Below are positions 32,959 to 42,039 of a stretch of 64,000 nucleotides of DNA, piece after piece; position 1 is the stretch's first letter; each line of letters opens with the position of its first letter. The stretch lies in contig NZ_QNUJ01000001.1 of NCBI RefSeq assembly GCF_003574625.1, forward strand, positions 186,001-250,000, written 5' to 3'. The translations under genes and the position numbers were made by a program. The stretch comes from Shinella zoogloeoides. Lineage in GTDB: Bacteria > Pseudomonadota > Alphaproteobacteria > Rhizobiales > Rhizobiaceae. The notes under the pieces were generated by a model that saw only the letters and a list, made by a program, of their open reading frames with translations, ran no database searches and had not been told where the DNA came from.

Positions 32959-35900
32959 CTAAGAAGCGATCTTCCACCGCATCTCGGCGCCGAAGGCGAG
33001 GAACGCCTCGTGCGAGAGCGGCCTGGCGAAGGCGAAGCCCTGCAGGAGGTCGCAGCCGAGCCGGTTCAGCATCTCGGCATGCTCCATGGTCTCGACGCCC
33101 TCCGCGACGATCTCGATGCCGAGCGAGCGGCCGATCTCGATGATCGAGCGCACCAGCGCCTGCTCGTTGTGCGAGGAGAGGATCGGCGCGACGAGCTGGC
33201 GGTCGATTTTCAGCCGTTTCGGCTTCAGCTTCAGGAGGCTGACGATGGAGGTGTGGCCGGTGCCGAAATCGTCGATCTCGATATCGATGCCGAGCGCCTT
33301 GATGCGCTCGAGATTGGCGAGCACGACGTCGTCGCTCTCGTCGAGGAAGATCGATTCCACCAGTTCGAAGGAAATCTGGCCGGGCTGGATGGAGAGGCCG
33401 GTGAGGCTGTCGATCAGGCTCTCGTCGCGCAGGCGCCGGGCCGAGACATTGACCGAGATCTTCGGCATGATCAGGCCCTGCGCCGCCCAGCGGGCGCAGT
33501 CGATCAGCGCCTTTTCGAGCACGATGCGGTCGAGCGTCGCCATGACGTTGAGATCTTCGGCGATCTTGAGGAAACGGTCGGGCGTCAGCAGGCCGTCGCG
33601 CGGATGATTCCAGCGGATCAGCGCCTCGGCGCCGGCGAGCTTCATCGTGCCGGCATCGATCTGCGGCTGGTAATAGGGCACGAATTCGTTGTTCTCGATG
33701 CCCGAGAGGATGTCGTCGGCGATGCGCTTGTTCGAGATGATCTCGGCCTGCAGCACCTCGGTGAAGAATTCGTGGCGGTTCCGTCCCATCGCCTTGGCGC
33801 GGTAGAGCGCGATGTCGGCATTGACGAGCAGCTTCGCCGTATCGATGGCGCGGCCCTCGGCGAGCGCGATGCCGATGCTGACGCCGAAGCGGCACAGATG
33901 CCCCTCGTATTCGACGGGTTGCTGCATGAGGCCGATGATGCGGCGGGCGAGCGTACTGAGATAGGTCTCGTCCGTCGTGCCGCCGGCGACCACGAGGAAT
34001 TCGTCGCCGCCGATGCGCGCGACGAGATCGCCCGGCCGCGCGCAGGAGCGCAGCACCTGCGAGGCATGGATCAGCAGTGCGTCGCCGGCCGCATGGCCGA
34101 GCGTGTCGTTGATCTGCTTGAAGCGGTCGAGGTCGATATGCAGGATGGCGACGCGCTCGTCGGCGGTCCCGCTGCGCGCTGCGATCGCGGTCAGCTCGTC
34201 ATCGAGCCTGCGGCGGTTGGCAAGGCCCGTCAGCGGATCGTGCAGCGCATTGTGCTCGATGCGATCCTTGGCCTGCGCCAGTTCGACATTCTTGGCGTCC
34301 GCCTGTTCCTTCGCCGCCTTGAGGCTCTGCTTGAGGATCACGTCCTCGGTGACGTCGAAGGCGAGGCCAATGAGCTTGCGGCCGCCGTCGGGGCCTCTGT
34401 GGATCTTGCCGACGGAGCGGACGTGGCGAATGATGCCCTCGGCAAGCAGGATGCGCGCTTCGTGAACATAGGGAAGATCGTGCTCGATGCAGTGGCCCAC
34501 ATTGTGCATGATCGCCTGCCGGTCCGCCTCGTGGATCGAGCCCAGCCACATTTCGCGCGTGACGACGCCGTCGGTATAGGTGAGGCCGTAGAGCTGGTGC
34601 ATGCGCTCGTCCCACAGCGTTAACTCGTTCTCCAGGTCCGCTTCCCACAGGCCGCACTGGTAGGAATCGAGCGCAAGGTCGAGGCGCCGCGTCAGCTTCG
34701 CAAGCTCGGCATTCTGCACCTCGGCATGTTCCTTGGCGCGTTGAAGCGCCTGGTTGAGCAGGACGTCCTCGGTGACGTCCCAGCTGATGCCGGTCAGTTT
34801 TTCCATGCCGTTCGGGCCGACGAGGCGCGAGCCGACATTGCGGATATAGTGCCAGCTGCCGTCCGGCATGAGGATGCGGTATTGTGACCGGTATTCGCTG
34901 CCGCCGGCCAGGATGAGGTCCATCTCCGCCTTGGTCTTGGCGATGTCGTCGGGATGCAGCACCGAGCGCCATTCGTCGTCGTCCGGCGTCTCGTCTTCCG
35001 GAAAGCCGTGCAGGCGGTGCATCTGGCTGTCCCAACTGCGGCCGCCCGCGGGGAGTTCGATTTCCCAGATGCCGATCTTGGAGGCGTCGAGCGCGATGTC
35101 GAGGCGTTGCGACAGGGACTGGACCTGCCGCTCGCGCGCCCGCAGCCGCGCCATGTTGCGCTGCCGCTCGCTGACGAGGCCGCCGGTCAGGAAGATCGGG
35201 ACGATGATGATGAGCGCGGCGGCGGCGGCGGTCAGCCTTATCTGCATGAGGTTGGCGGGTGGATGGTGCCAGCCGCTGGCCGGAACCGCGCCCAGTTCCC
35301 AGCGACCGCCGGGAAAATCGAGCACCTGCACGACCGGTTCGTTGTCGAACACGTCGGCGCTGCCGAAGAACGGATCGACGATATTGTCCGGCACGCTCAC
35401 GTCGCGGATGGCAAGTTCGATGTCGGTGGTGTGCTGCGGGGCGCCCTGCCGCATATGACGGCCGGTCTGGAGCAGGCCGGCATCGATCAGCAGCCTGCGC
35501 TCGTCGATCAGCCCGTCGATATAGCCCCAGAAATCGCTCCGCGCGTCGACACGGGTGAAGACGGGCATGAAGAGGTGGAAACCGCGCCCGCCGCTGGCGA
35601 ATTCGACCGGACCGAACATCAGCGACCGCCCGCGCGTTCGCACGCGCTCCGCTGCGGTGCGGAAGGAGGGAAAGCGGTTGAAGTCCGTGCCGAGATAATG
35701 CTCGGCGCCCTGTCGCGGAAATACCTGCGAGACCTTGCCGCCGGGTGCCACGCCGATCCGGCGGAAGTGGTTGTTCTGCACCATCAGCTTGTGGGCGAAA
35801 ACGCCGAACTGCGCGGTGCCCTGATCGGGGGCGACGGAGAACAGGTTGGAAATGCTGCGCAGGGCGGCGATATTGCCCTTTACCTCACTCTGCAGGCGTG

Positions 35901-36090
35901 CGGCCGCCAGCGTCAGGTCGGCCGATACATGGTTTTGCAGTTCGCTGCGGTAGATGTTCTCGTTCAGCCGCTCATAGAGCACGTCGCCGGTGAGGATGAC
36001 ACAGCCCGCGATCGCGGCGGGAACGAGCGAGGGCCGCGCCCACTCTGCGATGGACGCCAGATGACGGCGAAGGGCGGCGAGCAAAGGCAA
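32959..36090 (-). CDS. CHASE-PAS-PAS-GGDEF-EAL c-di-GMP signalling protein
   Basis: 1043-aa inner-membrane protein. TM1 (20-38) is followed by a periplasmic CHASE sensor (about 60-240, with GRGFHLFMPVF), TM2 (285-306), a short coiled linker, PAS 1 (about 325-445) and PAS 2 (about 465-585), both with PAC-like ends. The GGDEF domain has an intact RIGGDEF (692-698). The EAL domain has intact AEALIRW (821-827), DDFGTGHTS and VAEGVET. Both synthesis and breakdown of c-di-GMP are possible by motif. CHASE domains bind small extracellular ligands. The gene appears to be monocistronic. Confidence 0.92.
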   Translation of the reverse strand: MPLLAALRRHLASIAEWARPSLVPAAIAGCVILTGDVLYERLNENIYRSELQNHVSADLTLAAARLQSEVKGNIAALRSISNLFSVAPDQGTAQFGVFAHKLMVQNNHFRRIGVAPGGKVSQVFPRQGAEHYLGTDFNRFPSFRTAAERVRTRGRSLMFGPVEFASGGRGFHLFMPVFTRVDARSDFWGYIDGLIDERRLLIDAGLLQTGRHMRQGAPQHTTDIELAIRDVSVPDNIVDPFFGSADVFDNEPVVQVLDFPGGRWELGAVPASGWHHPPANLMQIRLTAAAAALIIIVPIFLTGGLVSERQRNMARLRARERQVQSLSQRLDIALDASKIGIWEIELPAGGRSWDSQMHRLHGFPEDETPDDDEWRSVLHPDDIAKTKAEMDLILAGGSEYRSQYRILMPDGSWHYIRNVGSRLVGPNGMEKLTGISWDVTEDVLLNQALQRAKEHAEVQNAELAKLTRRLDLALDSYQCGLWEADLENELTLWDERMHQLYGLTYTDGVVTREMWLGSIHEADRQAIMHNVGHCIEHDLPYVHEARILLAEGIIRHVRSVGKIHRGPDGGRKLIGLAFDVTEDVILKQSLKAAKEQADAKNVELAQAKDRIEHNALHDPLTGLANRRRLDDELTAIAARSGTADERVAILHIDLDRFKQINDTLGHAAGDALLIHASQVLRSCARPGDLVARIGGDEFLVVAGGTTDETYLSTLARRIIGLMQQPVEYEGHLCRFGVSIGIALAEGRAIDTAKLLVNADIALYRAKAMGRNRHEFFTEVLQAEIISNKRIADDILSGIENNEFVPYYQPQIDAGTMKLAGAEALIRWNHPRDGLLTPDRFLKIAEDLNVMATLDRIVLEKALIDCARWAAQGLIMPKISVNVSARRLRDESLIDSLTGLSIQPGQISFELVESIFLDESDDVVLANLERIKALGIDIEIDDFGTGHTSIVSLLKLKPKRLKIDRQLVAPILSSHNEQALVRSIIEIGRSLGIEIVAEGVETMEHAEMLNRLGCDLLQGFAFARPLSHEAFLAFGAEMRWKIAS

Positions 36091-36365
36091 AAAGAATTCC
36101 CCGGTTGTGGCGAAACACTATGGGAGGCTTCCTTAAAATTGCATTTATAAGCGACTGAAATACTTGTGCTTCCTCCTGACTGTGGGTAGCAGCGGGGGTT
36201 TACCCGTCGGACAATGCGGGGGATGACGCATACCGTCACCTTGATTCGCGGGCCCTTTCCCGTCATCCATTCCATCCGGGACGGGCAACGGGCGAATTTC
36301 GCCATATTTGGGGGGCATCTGACGTGACCGGCAAAAAGACTGATTCATTTCCAGGGATTCGCAAG

Positions 36366-36626
36366 ATGCGGTTGCTCATCGCTACACTGATGGCCATGGC
36401 TGTTCTCCTTTCACCGCTCGCCGCTTCCGCGGAAAGCGCCGATGTCGAGGCGGTGATCACCAAGGTGGATACGGCCAATCTCAGCCTGTCGCTCGACGAC
36501 GGCAAGAAGTACCAGGCGCCGGAGGAGTTCAACTTCGACGGCCTCGAGCCGGGCGTGAAGGTGGTGGTGTTCTACACCGACGTCGACGGCAAGCGCGTCA
36601 TCAACGATCTGGAGATCGTGCAGTAA
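36366..36626 (+). CDS. DUF1344 family exported protein
   Basis: 86-aa periplasmic protein: signal peptide (1-21, LSPLAASA-ES), then a small beta-domain (DVEAVITKVDTANLSLSLDD, KYQAPEEFNFDGL, GVKVVVFYTDVDG). DUF1344 is typical of Rhizobiales and has no known function. ATG 36366 is chosen because the signal peptide starts there. Divergent from the CHASE-GGDEF-EAL gene across 275 bp in which I see no further gene. Confidence 0.85.
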   Translation: MRLLIATLMAMAVLLSPLAASAESADVEAVITKVDTANLSLSLDDGKKYQAPEEFNFDGLEPGVKVVVFYTDVDGKRVINDLEIVQ

Positions 36627-36635
36627 GAGGTGGCG

Positions 36636-36690
36636 CTGCCTTTCATCCCCCTGCAGGAATCTTCTCCCTGCGGGCGGGGCGAAGGGCGCT
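36636..36690. repeat. Degenerate half of a RIME1-like element
   Basis: TTTCATCCCCCTGCAGGAATCTTCTCCCTGCGGGCGGGGCGAAG is a decayed left half of the RIME-like element. It retains the CTTCTCCC/GGGGCGAAG hairpin just after the DUF1344 stop. The right half is missing. Confidence 0.55.
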
Positions 36691-36727
36691 GGGTGCGTCG
36701 GCAGGCAGCTTCAATCAGCACGGCATC

Positions 36728-37309
36728 CTAAAGCCAGTGCATCCCCGTTCCGTCGAGCCTGAGGATGCGGTCCTGATGGATCGGCGTGTTCGCTGCCTCT
36801 TCCTCATCCATGCCATTGAGCCGGAAGGCCGCGCGGAAGACGCCGCCGTGGCTGACGCAGACCGTCGGGCGCGTCACGTCGCCGAGGAACGAGCCGATGC
36901 GCCAGCAGAGGATCTCGTAGCTTTCGGCGTCCTCCCCCGGGGGAATGAAGTTCCATTTGGCGCGGGCGCGCTCTTCCACCCGCTCCGGGGCGCTCGCCTT
37001 CAGCTCGGCGAGCGTATGACCTTCCCAGTCGCCGAAGGAGAGTTCGACGAGGCGCGGATCGGTGCGGTAGGCGAGCGGGTCGAGACCCATGGCGCGGCGC
37101 AGGATCTCCATCGTCTCGCGCGTGCGCCCGAGCGGGCTCGCCACGAAATCGAAATCCGGAACGGTGTCGCCGAGAATGCCCTTGAGGGCATGGCCGTTGC
37201 CGGCCGCCTGGCGGCGGCCGGTGTCGTTGAGCGGGATGTCCTTCTGGCCTTGCAGCCTGCCCTCTGCATTCCACGCGGTCTGGCCGTGTCGGATCATGTA
37301 GATGAGCAA
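36728..37309 (-). CDS. Histidine phosphatase family protein
   Basis: 193-aa phosphoglycerate-mutase-like phosphatase. Catalytic RHGQTAWN (7-14, phospho-accepting His8), second half FVASPLGRTRETMEIL, and the C-terminal catalytic His in CVSHGGVFRAAF. The substrate cannot be told from sequence. It follows fabI by about 20 bp on the same strand, so the two are probably co-transcribed. Confidence 0.9.
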   Translation of the reverse strand: MLIYMIRHGQTAWNAEGRLQGQKDIPLNDTGRRQAAGNGHALKGILGDTVPDFDFVASPLGRTRETMEILRRAMGLDPLAYRTDPRLVELSFGDWEGHTLAELKASAPERVEERARAKWNFIPPGEDAESYEILCWRIGSFLGDVTRPTVCVSHGGVFRAAFRLNGMDEEEAANTPIHQDRILRLDGTGMHWL

Positions 37310-37328
37310 GGCGGGTCCCTGAAGTGCG

Positions 37329-38147
37329 TCAGTCCTTGATGACGGAAATGTCCGGTGCGTCCACGGCCTTCATGCCGATGACATGGTAGCCGCTGTCGGC
37401 ATGGTGCGTCTCGCCCGTGACGGAGCGCGACAGGTCCGACAGGAGATAGAGGCCGACATCGCCTACTTCCTCGATGGTGACGGTACGGCGCAGCGGCGCA
37501 TTGTACTCGTTCCACTTGAGGATATAGCGGAAGTCGCCGATGCCGGAGGCCGCGAGCGTCTTGATCGGGCCGGCCGAGACGGCGTTGACGCGGATGTTCT
37601 TCGGGCCGAGGTCGACGGCGAGATACTTGACGCTCGCCTCGAGCGCGGCCTTGGCGACGCCCATGACGTTGTAGTTCGGCATCACCTTCTCGGCGCCGTA
37701 ATAGGTCAGCGTCAGCATGGAGCCGCCGTCGGTCATCAGCTTTTCCGCACGGCGGGCGACCGACGTGAAGGAATAGACCGAGATCTGCATCGTCTTGGCG
37801 AAGTTGCCGGGCGTGGTGTCGACATAGCGGCCCGTCAGCTCTTCCTTGTCGGAAAAGCCGATGGCGTGCACGATGAAGTCGATCTTGCCCCACATCTTCT
37901 CGATATTGTCGAAGACGGCGTCGATCGACGCCTCGTCGGAAACATCGCAGTCGCCGGCCAGCACCGCGCCGATTTCGGCGGCCAGCGGCTCGACGCGCTT
38001 CTTCAGGGCATCGCCCTGGTAGGTAAAGGCGATTTCGCCGCCCTGTGCATGGATAGCCTTGGCTATGCCCCAGGCGATGGAACGGTTGTTGGCGACGCCC
38101 ATGATGACGCCGCGCTTGCCCTTCATCAGACCAGATGCCTGAACCAT
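37329..38147 (-). CDS. fabI: Enoyl-[acyl-carrier-protein] reductase (NADH)
   Basis: 272-aa FabI. N-terminal GKRGVIMGVANNRSIAWGIA (NAD site) and catalytic Tyr159/Lys166 with the FabI spacing (Y-x6-K in YNVMGVAK); SAGPIKTLAASGI follows. It catalyses the last reduction of each fatty-acid elongation cycle and is the triclosan target. ATG 38147 follows an AGGGGG ribosome-binding site. Sinorhizobium carries more than one fabI; this one has the length of FabI1. Confidence 0.94.
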   Translation of the reverse strand: MVQASGLMKGKRGVIMGVANNRSIAWGIAKAIHAQGGEIAFTYQGDALKKRVEPLAAEIGAVLAGDCDVSDEASIDAVFDNIEKMWGKIDFIVHAIGFSDKEELTGRYVDTTPGNFAKTMQISVYSFTSVARRAEKLMTDGGSMLTLTYYGAEKVMPNYNVMGVAKAALEASVKYLAVDLGPKNIRVNAVSAGPIKTLAASGIGDFRYILKWNEYNAPLRRTVTIEEVGDVGLYLLSDLSRSVTGETHHADSGYHVIGMKAVDAPDISVIKD

Positions 38148-38279
38148 GGTTTGCCCCCTGATATCAAAGTCGAAATTGCCTATGGCATAGGCGGCAATGC
38201 GGTTCAAGCGCGCGGGGGTTCAGGAACTGTTAGCATCCGTAACATTGGGTGCATGTTTCACAGAAGAATCATAAATCGA

Positions 38280-39338
38280 TTAAAGATAGAGACCTTCGCG
38301 CAGCGACCGCATGAGATCGATCATCTTGGCATCCGGCTTCTCCCACAGGAGAAGGCGGATTTCGGCAATGAGATCACCACGTTCGCCGTTGTCCTTCGTC
38401 AGTCCCTCGCCCTCGATGCGGATCGTCTGGTCCGATCCCGACCAGGCCGGAACCGTCACAGGGATCGGGCCGAGCGGCCCGTCGATCGTCGTCTCGCAGC
38501 CGAGGACGGCGTTCTCGATGGTGATCGGCAGGTCGATCCTGAGATCGAAACCGTCGGTGCGGAAGCGGCCGGGCGCGACTCGCACGGTGACGACGGCGTC
38601 GCCCCGCCGCAGATTCTCGATGCGGTATCCGGCCTCCCTGAGGCGGATGACCTGCCCGTCCGTCGTGCCCGCTCCGATGGGTACGCGGATCGTCTGGCCT
38701 TCCGGCGTCTCGATGGTCGGACGCACCCGGTTGAGGATGTCCTCCACCGTCACGGTGATGTCGGTAACGAGATCCGGCGCCTTGTCGATCCTTGCGCGGC
38801 TGCCGCGGATGCGGCGGATGATGGCGGAGATGATGGCGCCGCCCGGAGCGCTGCCGCGCGCCGGCATCGTCTCGTCGGTGGCGGCGGGCTCGTCCGCGGG
38901 TTTGCGGGCATCCTGCGCCGCGGCCGGCTGCGGCTGGGCCGGCGAGGCGGATTGCGCCTGCGGCTGGGGACGGGCCTGCGGTCTCGGCTCAGCCTGCTGG
39001 CCGCGGGAATCGACGCCGAAGATGCGGGCGATCATGTCTTCCGCGTCCTCGGACATGCGCGGGGCTTCGACCTTGCCCTTGCGCTCGGCCTCTCGGCGGC
39101 GCATCTGCTCCATGCGGCGAAGCTCGGCCTCGCGCTGCTGGCGGTCGTAGCGGCTGCGCTTTTCCGGGTCGCGCAGGAGATCGTAGGCGCGGCCGGCCTC
39201 GGTGAATCGCACGGTCGCGAGCGGGTCGTCGTGATTCTGGTCGGGATGCACGGCCTTCGCCAGCGAGCGCCAGGCGGCCTTGATTTCCTCCTGGCCCGCA
39301 TTTCGCTTCACGCCGAGGACCGAATAGGGATCACGCAT
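38280..39338 (-). CDS. DnaJ-like co-chaperone without zinc finger (CbpA-type)
   Basis: 352-aa protein: J-domain (1-68) with the HPD motif intact (AVHPDQNHDD). A Glu/Arg-rich helix and a long Pro/Gln/Ala-rich linker (about 115-165) follow, then a DnaJ C-terminal substrate domain (DITVTVEDILNRV, VRVPIGAG..., FDLRIDLPITIENAVLGCETTI). The Cys-rich zinc-finger region of classical DnaJ is absent. It would stimulate DnaK. ATG 39338 (MRDPYSVLG) is the natural family start. Divergence around the linker is normal for this group. Confidence 0.88.
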   Translation of the reverse strand: MRDPYSVLGVKRNAGQEEIKAAWRSLAKAVHPDQNHDDPLATVRFTEAGRAYDLLRDPEKRSRYDRQQREAELRRMEQMRRREAERKGKVEAPRMSEDAEDMIARIFGVDSRGQQAEPRPQARPQPQAQSASPAQPQPAAAQDARKPADEPAATDETMPARGSAPGGAIISAIIRRIRGSRARIDKAPDLVTDITVTVEDILNRVRPTIETPEGQTIRVPIGAGTTDGQVIRLREAGYRIENLRRGDAVVTVRVAPGRFRTDGFDLRIDLPITIENAVLGCETTIDGPLGPIPVTVPAWSGSDQTIRIEGEGLTKDNGERGDLIAEIRLLLWEKPDAKMIDLMRSLREGLYL

Positions 39339-39439
39339 TACTTCCACCCGTTTCCGTTTACAGTCCAAGATAGCGAGAAACGTCCTAATCGGCTGTTACG
39401 GATCAGGGTTGAGAAAGTGCAAATACGCCCCGAACCGGG

Positions 39440-39910
39440 TCAGCCCTGGCGGTCGAAGGCGAGCAGCAGCCATTCGCCGGTATTGCCCATGCAGGTGCGG
39501 CCGGTGAAGCTGGCGATGCCCTGGTAGGAGTGCTTGGTCGTCACGAAGTCGCGGCAGGGACGGCCCGCCCTGTCCTGGTTTTCCGCGATGCTGCTGATGA
39601 CGCCCGCGCTGCCCGAGGCGGAGTTCGCCCAGGGAATGGGATTGCCGCCGGTGCGCAGGAGGTCGGCCGAGGACACGGCATTGCGCACGGTGATCTCATC
39701 GGTCAGCCGTTCCGCGTTGCCGTTGGGCACAGTGTTGGTGCGCACCGTCTTGTCGACGTTGCTGTCCGAGGAGAACAGGTCAAGACCGCTCATGCAGCCC
39801 GAAAGCGCCACGCCGGACATCATGACGGCGGCGAGCCCGAGGCTGCGCGTCCAGTTTGGCTTTGTCTCCGGTCGCGTCTTTGTTATGTCTTTCACTCCAG
39901 ACTGCCTCAT
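39440..39910 (-). CDS. RT0821/Lpp0805-family surface lipoprotein
   Basis: 156-aa protein with a basic N-terminus, a hydrophobic segment and a lipobox (VALSGC, Cys39), so probably an outer-membrane lipoprotein. The C-terminal half (CRDFVTTKHSYQGIASFTGRTCMG...WLL) is the conserved RT0821 domain with two Cys. The start is uncertain; a GTG five codons later is possible. Divergent from pdxH with only 30 bp between starts, so the promoters overlap. Confidence 0.82.
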   Translation of the reverse strand: MRQSGVKDITKTRPETKPNWTRSLGLAAVMMSGVALSGCMSGLDLFSSDSNVDKTVRTNTVPNGNAERLTDEITVRNAVSSADLLRTGGNPIPWANSASGSAGVISSIAENQDRAGRPCRDFVTTKHSYQGIASFTGRTCMGNTGEWLLLAFDRQG

Positions 39911-39940
39911 ACAGCTAGATAGATCGGCATTGATTCAAAT

Positions 39941-40561
39941 ATGAGCGATAATGCGTTAACAAGCGGTGACTTCACCGAGCAAAACGAACCCTATGCCCTG
40001 TTCGGCGCGTGGCTGGCGGAAGCCGGCAAGAGCGAGCCGAACGACGCCAACGCGCTGGCGCTCGCCACCGTCGACGAGACGGGCCTGCCGAATGTGCGCA
40101 TGGTCCTGCTCAAGGGCTTCGACGAGCGGGGCTTCGTGTTCTACACGAATTTCGAGAGCCGCAAGGGCGTGGAGATCCTGGGTGCCCGCAAGGCTGCCAT
40201 GTGCTTCCACTGGAAATCGCTGCGCCGGCAGGTGCGCGTGCGCGGCGATATCGAGATCGTGTCGGATGCGGAGGCCGACGAATACTATGCCTCGCGCCCG
40301 CGCGGCAGCCGCATCGGCGCCTGGGCCTCCAAGCAGTCGCGGCCGCTCGAAAGCCGCTTCGCGCTGGAAAAGGCGGTCGCGGAATATACCGCGCGCTATG
40401 CGATCGGCGACATTCCCCGCCCATCCCACTGGTCCGGCTTCCGCCTGAAACCCGTCTCCATCGAGTTCTGGCACGACCGTCCCTTCCGCCTGCACGACCG
40501 CGTGGAATTCCGCCACACGGAAGATGGGAAGGGGTGGACGAAGGTGCGGATGTATCCGTGA
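39941..40561 (+). CDS. pdxH: Pyridoxamine/pyridoxine 5'-phosphate oxidase
   Basis: 206-aa FMN enzyme that makes pyridoxal 5'-phosphate: [53 protein letters not shown], and the C-terminal [13 protein letters not shown]...W. Full length for the family. The ribosome-binding site is weak. Ends just before a RIME-like element. Confidence 0.94.
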   Translation: MSDNALTSGDFTEQNEPYALFGAWLAEAGKSEPNDANALALATVDETGLPNVRMVLLKGFDERGFVFYTNFESRKGVEILGARKAAMCFHWKSLRRQVRVRGDIEIVSDAEADEYYASRPRGSRIGAWASKQSRPLESRFALEKAVAEYTARYAIGDIPRPSHWSGFRLKPVSIEFWHDRPFRLHDRVEFRHTEDGKGWTKVRMYP

Positions 40562-40585
40562 ATGAAATGGCATGGGGGAAGGGGC

Positions 40586-40704
40586 GCCCCTCACCTGCCT
40601 GCCGGCATCCTCTCCCCGTAAACGGGGCGAGGAGCGATGGGCGCGCCGTTCTGCCCCTTCTCCCCGCCTGCGGGGAGAAGGTCCCGGCAGGGGGATGAGG
40701 GGCA
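40586..40704. repeat. RIME1-like palindromic intergenic element, copy 5
   Basis: Shorter variant (about 119 bp). The left arm GCCCCTCACCTGCCTGCCGG is diverged (TCACC for TCATCC, and CCTCTCCCCGTAAACGGGG inside); the right arm ...GGTCCCGGCAGGGGGATGAG is standard. It sits between convergent pdxH and the polysaccharide deacetylase gene. Confidence 0.8.
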
Positions 40705-40716
40705 ATTGCTCGAAGC

Positions 40717-41772
40717 CTACCGCCGCATCAGCCTGAACGGGATGCCCGAAGCGAGCGCGCCGACATATTTCGGCTTCTGGTAAAGCCCGTTCAGCGAGAT
40801 GCGGGGAAGGGCGGTCGGCATGTCGAAGGAACGCGCGGAGAGCGTGCCGGGCTCGGTCGTCACGGCGGCGCGGAAGCCGAGCTCCTTGGCGAGGCGGTAT
40901 TCGCGCGGCGATGCCGCGGCGCGGTCGCCATAGGGATAGGCGAAGGTTTCCGGGCGCTGGCCGGTGATCGCGGCGATGCGCTCGGCCGACTGGTCCATCT
41001 CGCGGCGGGCCTCGTCCTCGCCAAGGCGCGACAGCGCGCGGTGGCTGACGGTGTGCGCGCCGATCGAGGCGAGGGGGTTGACTACGAGGCTCTTCAGTTC
41101 CGGCTCGCGCATGACGAGCCGTTCCGTGATCATCAGCGGATCGATGCCATGGGCCTTCGCCACCGTGTCGAGCCGCTCGATGGCCGCGGCCTCGTCGGCT
41201 CCGCCATGGACGAACCGCGCGAAACGGGCATAGGCCGCCTGCTTCTGGAAGGGCGTGGCGAGCGGCATGGTGACGGGGCCGGAGCCGAAGTCGAATTCCA
41301 GATGCGGCACGGCGCGCAGCAGTTCCGTCACCGTCTCCCACCAGATGCCGTGCGTCTTGCAGGAAAGGCCGGGCGCGACGAAGACGGTGAAGGGTACCTT
41401 GTGCCGGGTGAACACCGGCTGGGCGTGGACCGCATTGTTACGGTAGCCGTCATCGAGCGTGAAGGCGGCAAAGCGTTCGCCGGCGCGCGCGATGGCAAGG
41501 CGCGCGGCCATGTCGGCAAGCGCGACGAACTGGTAGCCTTCGTCCCGAAGATGCTCGATGGCGGCCTCCAGGAATTCCGGCGTGATCTCCAGATGCGCAT
41601 TGGGATCGAAGGTCTGCGGCGCTTTCGGCCGCACATGGTGCAGGGTGAAGATCGCGCCCATGCCGCGGGCGGACGCCATCAGCCCGACGCGCTCCGCCAG
41701 ATGCGCGAACTCCAGCCCGCCGGTGATCACGGCGCGCTTCAGTCCCTGTCGCATGACGCTGCGGATCGGCAT
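40717..41772 (-). CDS. Polysaccharide deacetylase family protein (NodB homology)
   Basis: 351-aa CE4-type protein: FTLDDGYRNN (residues about 103-112, catalytic Asp-Asp), SIGAHTVSH (metal His-x3-His), FAYPYGDR and the AVTTEPG strand. There is no signal peptide, so it may act in the cytoplasm or at the membrane, as NodB does. Substrate unknown; deacetylation of a GlcNAc-containing polymer or lipid is the family activity. A well-translated 42-aa frame sits 36 bp upstream on the same strand. Confidence 0.86.
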   Translation of the reverse strand: MPIRSVMRQGLKRAVITGGLEFAHLAERVGLMASARGMGAIFTLHHVRPKAPQTFDPNAHLEITPEFLEAAIEHLRDEGYQFVALADMAARLAIARAGERFAAFTLDDGYRNNAVHAQPVFTRHKVPFTVFVAPGLSCKTHGIWWETVTELLRAVPHLEFDFGSGPVTMPLATPFQKQAAYARFARFVHGGADEAAAIERLDTVAKAHGIDPLMITERLVMREPELKSLVVNPLASIGAHTVSHRALSRLGEDEARREMDQSAERIAAITGQRPETFAYPYGDRAAASPREYRLAKELGFRAAVTTEPGTLSARSFDMPTALPRISLNGLYQKPKYVGALASGIPFRLMRR

Positions 41773-41808
41773 GTCGTCTTCGTCTTCCCTTGCTGTTTTC
41801 CGCCGTGG

Positions 41809-41937
41809 TTATCGCATCCGGTCGGTATCCGAGTGGTTAACAACGGCTTTCCTGTGACGGGGCGGCGCGGGCCGGCCGGACTGGAAGGTGAGGATGCGGA
41901 TCACCTCCAGGAAGACGGTCGTGAGATCGGCGAGCAT
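41809..41937 (-). CDS. Candidate 42-aa small protein
   Basis: A short frame with an excellent ribosome-binding site (GGAGGA, 7 nt before the ATG). It begins MLADLTTVFLEVIRILTF, an amphipathic or hydrophobic helix, followed by a basic tail (RPAPPRHRKAVVNH). No homologue recognised. It lies between the LysR regulator (divergent) and the polysaccharide deacetylase (same strand, 36 bp downstream), so it is probably the first gene of that transcript. Confidence 0.5.
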   Translation of the reverse strand: MLADLTTVFLEVIRILTFQSGRPAPPRHRKAVVNHSDTDRMR

Positions 41938-42039
41938 GTTTTATTCCTCCATGCCTGTTTTCCGCATGGATTGTCCGCCCGCTTGCCACCTGTCCTCAAA
42001 CGAGTTTATCGTCGAATTCAGATGACTTGAGGTTATGCG

